From positions 1 to 6,836 of the forward strand of contig CAKOLP010000045.1 of NCBI GenBank assembly GCA_934096025.1: a stretch of DNA of 6,836 nucleotides, given 5' to 3'. Below, piece after piece: positions 5,045 to 6,836 of this stretch. The notes below the pieces were generated by a model that saw only the letters and a program-made list of their open reading frames with translations, was not told the DNA's origin and searched no databases. Source of the DNA: an uncultured Bacilli bacterium. Its GTDB lineage: Bacteria > Bacillota_I > Bacilli_A > RF39 > UBA660. Position 1 is the stretch's first letter; every line of letters begins with the position of its first letter. Made by a program: the position numbers and the translations under genes.

Positions 5045-6502
5045 CTATTTACTTTGTTTACGTGTCCTTTTTATACCGCAGCTTTCATTCAATCTGGCAA
5101 TGTCATCTTGTAAAAAATCTTTTTTCGCATATTCACTTTCTGGGTCTTCGATTTCTAAACATTTTTCTAATTTATCTAGAAAGCTCTCACTATCACCTAG
5201 TAATAATTTAGCCAGTGTTTTTTTTGATTCAATGTTATCTGGCCTTATATTATTTAGTGTTTCTTTTATTTTTCCCATTACTTCCTTACTTACGCTCGTT
5301 AAGTTAGCGAGGGAATTGATATATATTTCATGTTCAGGATTTGGAACTTTTGCACATTTAACTGCGTAAGTTATTAACAAACTTCTGATTTTAGCATCAG
5401 CGGTCTTACATATTAGTTGAATATCTTCAATATGATGAGGACTAAACATAAAATTTTCGTTAGCAACCACTACAAAATCTTTAAAAATGTTTTTATCTTC
5501 AATTGTTTCTAATAATGATAAGTCAAATTCTCTATAAGGAGATTTTCTTATAAATGTCTGAGTAATAATGCGAAGATATGGAATTATTAAATCGTCTTCC
5601 ATCCCACTAATTTTATTTATGTTTTCTAAATACTTTGGATCATTTAAACCCATATTATTTTCTATTACACTTAAACTTTCTTCGATGTTTATTCCCTCAT
5701 CATCATCCCAATCAGAAATATAACCATAAGGTCTAGCAATATAGTAGAGTAAAGCATAAAGTTTTAATTTATTTGGGGCATTTAGAAGTGTAGTTACCGC
5801 TAAACGATAAGTTTTGTGAGAAACTACTTCTTCACTAGTCATTAGATAATATAAAGCTGCAGCTTTATCAAAATAATCTTGTATTATTTGCATATTTTCT
5901 AAATGATATTTATCATTTAAAGAAACATTATTCGTTGCTAAGTCTTGTAAAGCTAAAATACATCTAGAATTTGCTTTAGATACTAATTCCATATCGATTT
6001 TGTGGTATGGGCTTTGTACTGAGTTTTCATTAATAGCTATTTTACTTAAAGCTAAGGCAGTTTTGTCGCGCTTAGCATTAGCAATTAATCTTAAATCCTC
6101 GGTATGATAAGGACTATTTAAAAAATATTCTTTTTCAAGTAATGAAAAAACAAAAACTGAATTTCCATGTTTCATTGCTTCCTCTATTAATTCTAAATCT
6201 TCATAAAATTTAGGATGACTTAAAAAGACACTGCTGAAGAGTGAAAGCAATAATGCCTCATTTCTTATAATTGTTTCCACTCTTTGTAAATAATCTTGGC
6301 ATTTTAATAAGTCACCATAAATCAATAATTGGGGATTATGTTTTATTTTTTCAGGTGAAATATCAAGGCTTAAAAAATTACTTATTTGTAAAGTATCTAA
6401 GTTTGCTAGCCAATCGTTAAATTCTCGTTCTGTTTTAAAAAATTGACTCAAATTATATTTTCTAATTTGTTTAATAATTGCTTTTACATCTTTATTTTTC
6501 AT
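5045..6502 (-). CDS. Alpha-helical repeat protein of unknown function, paralog 1 (485 aa)
   Basis: Unrecognised, clearly real gene: 485-aa soluble protein without signal peptide or membrane helix. Residues 1-78 match the N-terminal domain of the downstream paralog without gaps (about 33 of 78 identical by hand count), including KYNLS, W31, QI-S-NFLSL and DYLQR. The repeat region (about 94-401) is very regular. Unit anchors fall near residues 97, 131, 165, 198, 231, 289, 322, 355 and 389, that is 33-34 residues apart with one longer gap. Clear units are HPKFYEDLELI, SPYHTEDLRLI, SPYHKIDMELV, DKYHLENMQII, SPYREFDLSLL and SPHHIEDIQLI. An alpha-solenoid scaffold is the likely fold; I see no enzymatic motif. 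The C-terminus (about 425-485) is highly charged and ends in a basic cluster (GIKRTRKQSK), unlike the paralog. ATG 6502 has GAGGTG 4 bases upstream. It has its own strong promoter with a palindrome in the spacer. The stop is TAG. No function can be assigned from sequence or neighbours. Confidence 0.92.
   Translation of the reverse strand: MKNKDVKAIIKQIRKYNLSQFFKTEREFNDWLANLDTLQISNFLSLDISPEKIKHNPQLLIYGDLLKCQDYLQRVETIIRNEALLLSLFSSVFLSHPKFYEDLELIEEAMKHGNSVFVFSLLEKEYFLNSPYHTEDLRLIANAKRDKTALALSKIAINENSVQSPYHKIDMELVSKANSRCILALQDLATNNVSLNDKYHLENMQIIQDYFDKAAALYYLMTSEEVVSHKTYRLAVTTLLNAPNKLKLYALLYYIARPYGYISDWDDDEGINIEESLSVIENNMGLNDPKYLENINKISGMEDDLIIPYLRIITQTFIRKSPYREFDLSLLETIEDKNIFKDFVVVANENFMFSPHHIEDIQLICKTADAKIRSLLITYAVKCAKVPNPEHEIYINSLANLTSVSKEVMGKIKETLNNIRPDNIESKKTLAKLLLGDSESFLDKLEKCLEIEDPESEYAKKDFLQDDIARLNESCGIKRTRKQSK
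5300..6223 (-). repeat. Degenerate protein-coding repeat array (paralog 1)
   Basis: Encodes residues 94-401 of the 485-aa protein as about nine units with a 33-34-residue period. The conserved core is (S/N)P-Y-H-x-x-D-(L/M)-x-L-I, followed by an alanine-rich second helix such as ALALSKIAINENSV. The units differ too much at the DNA level to be recent tandem copies, so the array is old. Confidence 0.7.
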
Positions 6503-6523
6503 GTTTCACCTCTTTTTCAAACT

Positions 6524-6552
6524 ATTATAGATCATAAACGTATGTTTATCAA
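6524..6552 (-). promoter_or_regulatory. Strong sigma-A promoter of the first repeat-protein gene
   Basis: On the minus strand TTGATA (6552-6547, 5 of 6 matches) and a perfect TATAAT (6529-6524) are separated by exactly 17 bases. The start would be near 6517, giving a short leader of about 15 bases carrying the GAGGTG site. This is the best promoter in the window. It starts 6 bases after the stop codon of the MFS-like gene. Confidence 0.7.
6534..6549. promoter_or_regulatory. Palindrome in the promoter spacer, candidate operator
   Basis: ATAAAC (6534-6539) and GTTTAT (6544-6549) are perfect reverse complements around GTAT. The palindrome fills most of the 17-bp spacer and overlaps the -35 box, a typical place for a repressor site. 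There is no T-run after it, so it is not a terminator of the MFS-like gene. The A+T-rich arms are only 6 bases, so chance is possible. Confidence 0.35.
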
Positions 6553-6558
6553 TAGGTA

Positions 6559-6834
6559 CTACTTAAAATCTATGGGTTTACCCTTTAAAGATTGCACTTC
6601 AAAATAACAGTAAACCGGAGCACAAAAAGTTACTAATAGCAGTAAAATCTTAAAATATTTTATATCAATTAAAAATGATGTAGCAAGCATTAATAGATAC
6701 CCTATAATTCTTCCTATTCCTAAGGAAATAGTTGTATAACTTATATATTCTTCTTTAAAATTTTCTATATTACATTCTTTTACTAAATCACCTTTACGAG
6801 TGTTATAAACTACATCAAAAATACAAAAGGTAAT
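6559..6834 (-). CDS. C-terminal end of a probable MFS transporter (partial, 5' end outside window)
   Basis: The frame is open from the right edge to a TAG at 6561-6559 and gives the last 91 residues of a protein. The start lies beyond the window. Two hydrophobic helices are visible, about residues 36-57 (ISLGIGRIIGYLLMLATSFL, from 36) and 61-79, separated by a short D-I-K-Y-F-K loop. Before them is a cytoplasmic-looking stretch, YNTRKGDLVKEC, then a FKEEYISY segment. A loop with E-E-Y followed by an x-N/S-x-G-R-I-I-G-Y helix fits the last helices of divergent Bacillota major-facilitator proteins, in the part after helix 10. The substrate cannot be told. It ends in a short polar tail, GKPIDFK. 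The next gene's promoter follows immediately. The MFS call rests on pattern only; another polytopic transporter is possible. Confidence 0.55.
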   Translation of the reverse strand: MTFCIFDVVYNTRKGDLVKECNIENFKEEYISYTTISLGIGRIIGYLLMLATSFLIDIKYFKILLLLVTFCAPVYCYFEVQSLKGKPIDFK

Positions 6835-6836
6835 AG

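Noticed and set aside
5100..5369. Plus-strand open frame opposite the 485-aa repeat protein
   Set aside because: It is a serine-rich antisense shadow without start signals.
3721..6223. Recurring ATGATAAGG-like words on the plus strand considered as a DNA repeat or CRISPR-like array
   Set aside because: They are in-frame codons for the P-Y-H core of a protein repeat, spaced about 100 bases with degenerate flanks, so the repetition is at the protein level.

Overview
This is an AT-rich window in which every gene lies on the minus strand. It looks like a low-GC Bacillota genome, possibly an uncultured gut Bacilli or Mollicutes-like lineage. The evidence is the base composition, AAGGAG-type ribosome binding sites, sigma-A style promoters with 17-bp spacers, and a MATE transporter, TraX-like protein and DUF4362 protein of Bacillota type. 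The lineage is an inference. Tryptophan is written TGG throughout the five long reading frames, so the standard bacterial code applies rather than the mycoplasma code.

Layout, read in the direction of transcription (right to left): the C-terminal end of a probable MFS transporter (6559-6834, cut by the window edge); two tandem paralogous proteins of unknown function (5045-6502 and 3391-4890); a MATE-type multidrug/polyspecific transporter (2059-3276); a small two-helix membrane protein gene interrupted by an in-frame TGA (1751-1951); a membrane-anchored DUF4362 protein (966-1721); a full-length TraX-family integral membrane protein (168-911); and, at the left edge, a promoter for a gene outside the window.

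The most distinctive part is the paralog pair. Both proteins share a gap-free, clearly related 78-residue N-terminal domain (about 42% identity by hand count), followed by an array of 33-35-residue units built around an (S/N)P-Y-H-x-x-D-(L/M)-x-L-I core. This looks like an alpha-solenoid repeat that I cannot assign to a named family. Neither has a signal peptide or membrane segment, so both are probably cytosolic interaction scaffolds. Their C-termini differ. Each copy has its own promoter and intrinsic terminator, so they look like independently controlled duplicates rather than one operon.

The MATE gene has its own promoter. The small broken gene, the DUF4362 gene and traX are closely spaced and may form one transcription unit driven by an extended -10 promoter near 1998-2006. 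I see no sign of a mobile element, CRISPR array, tRNA or rRNA gene.
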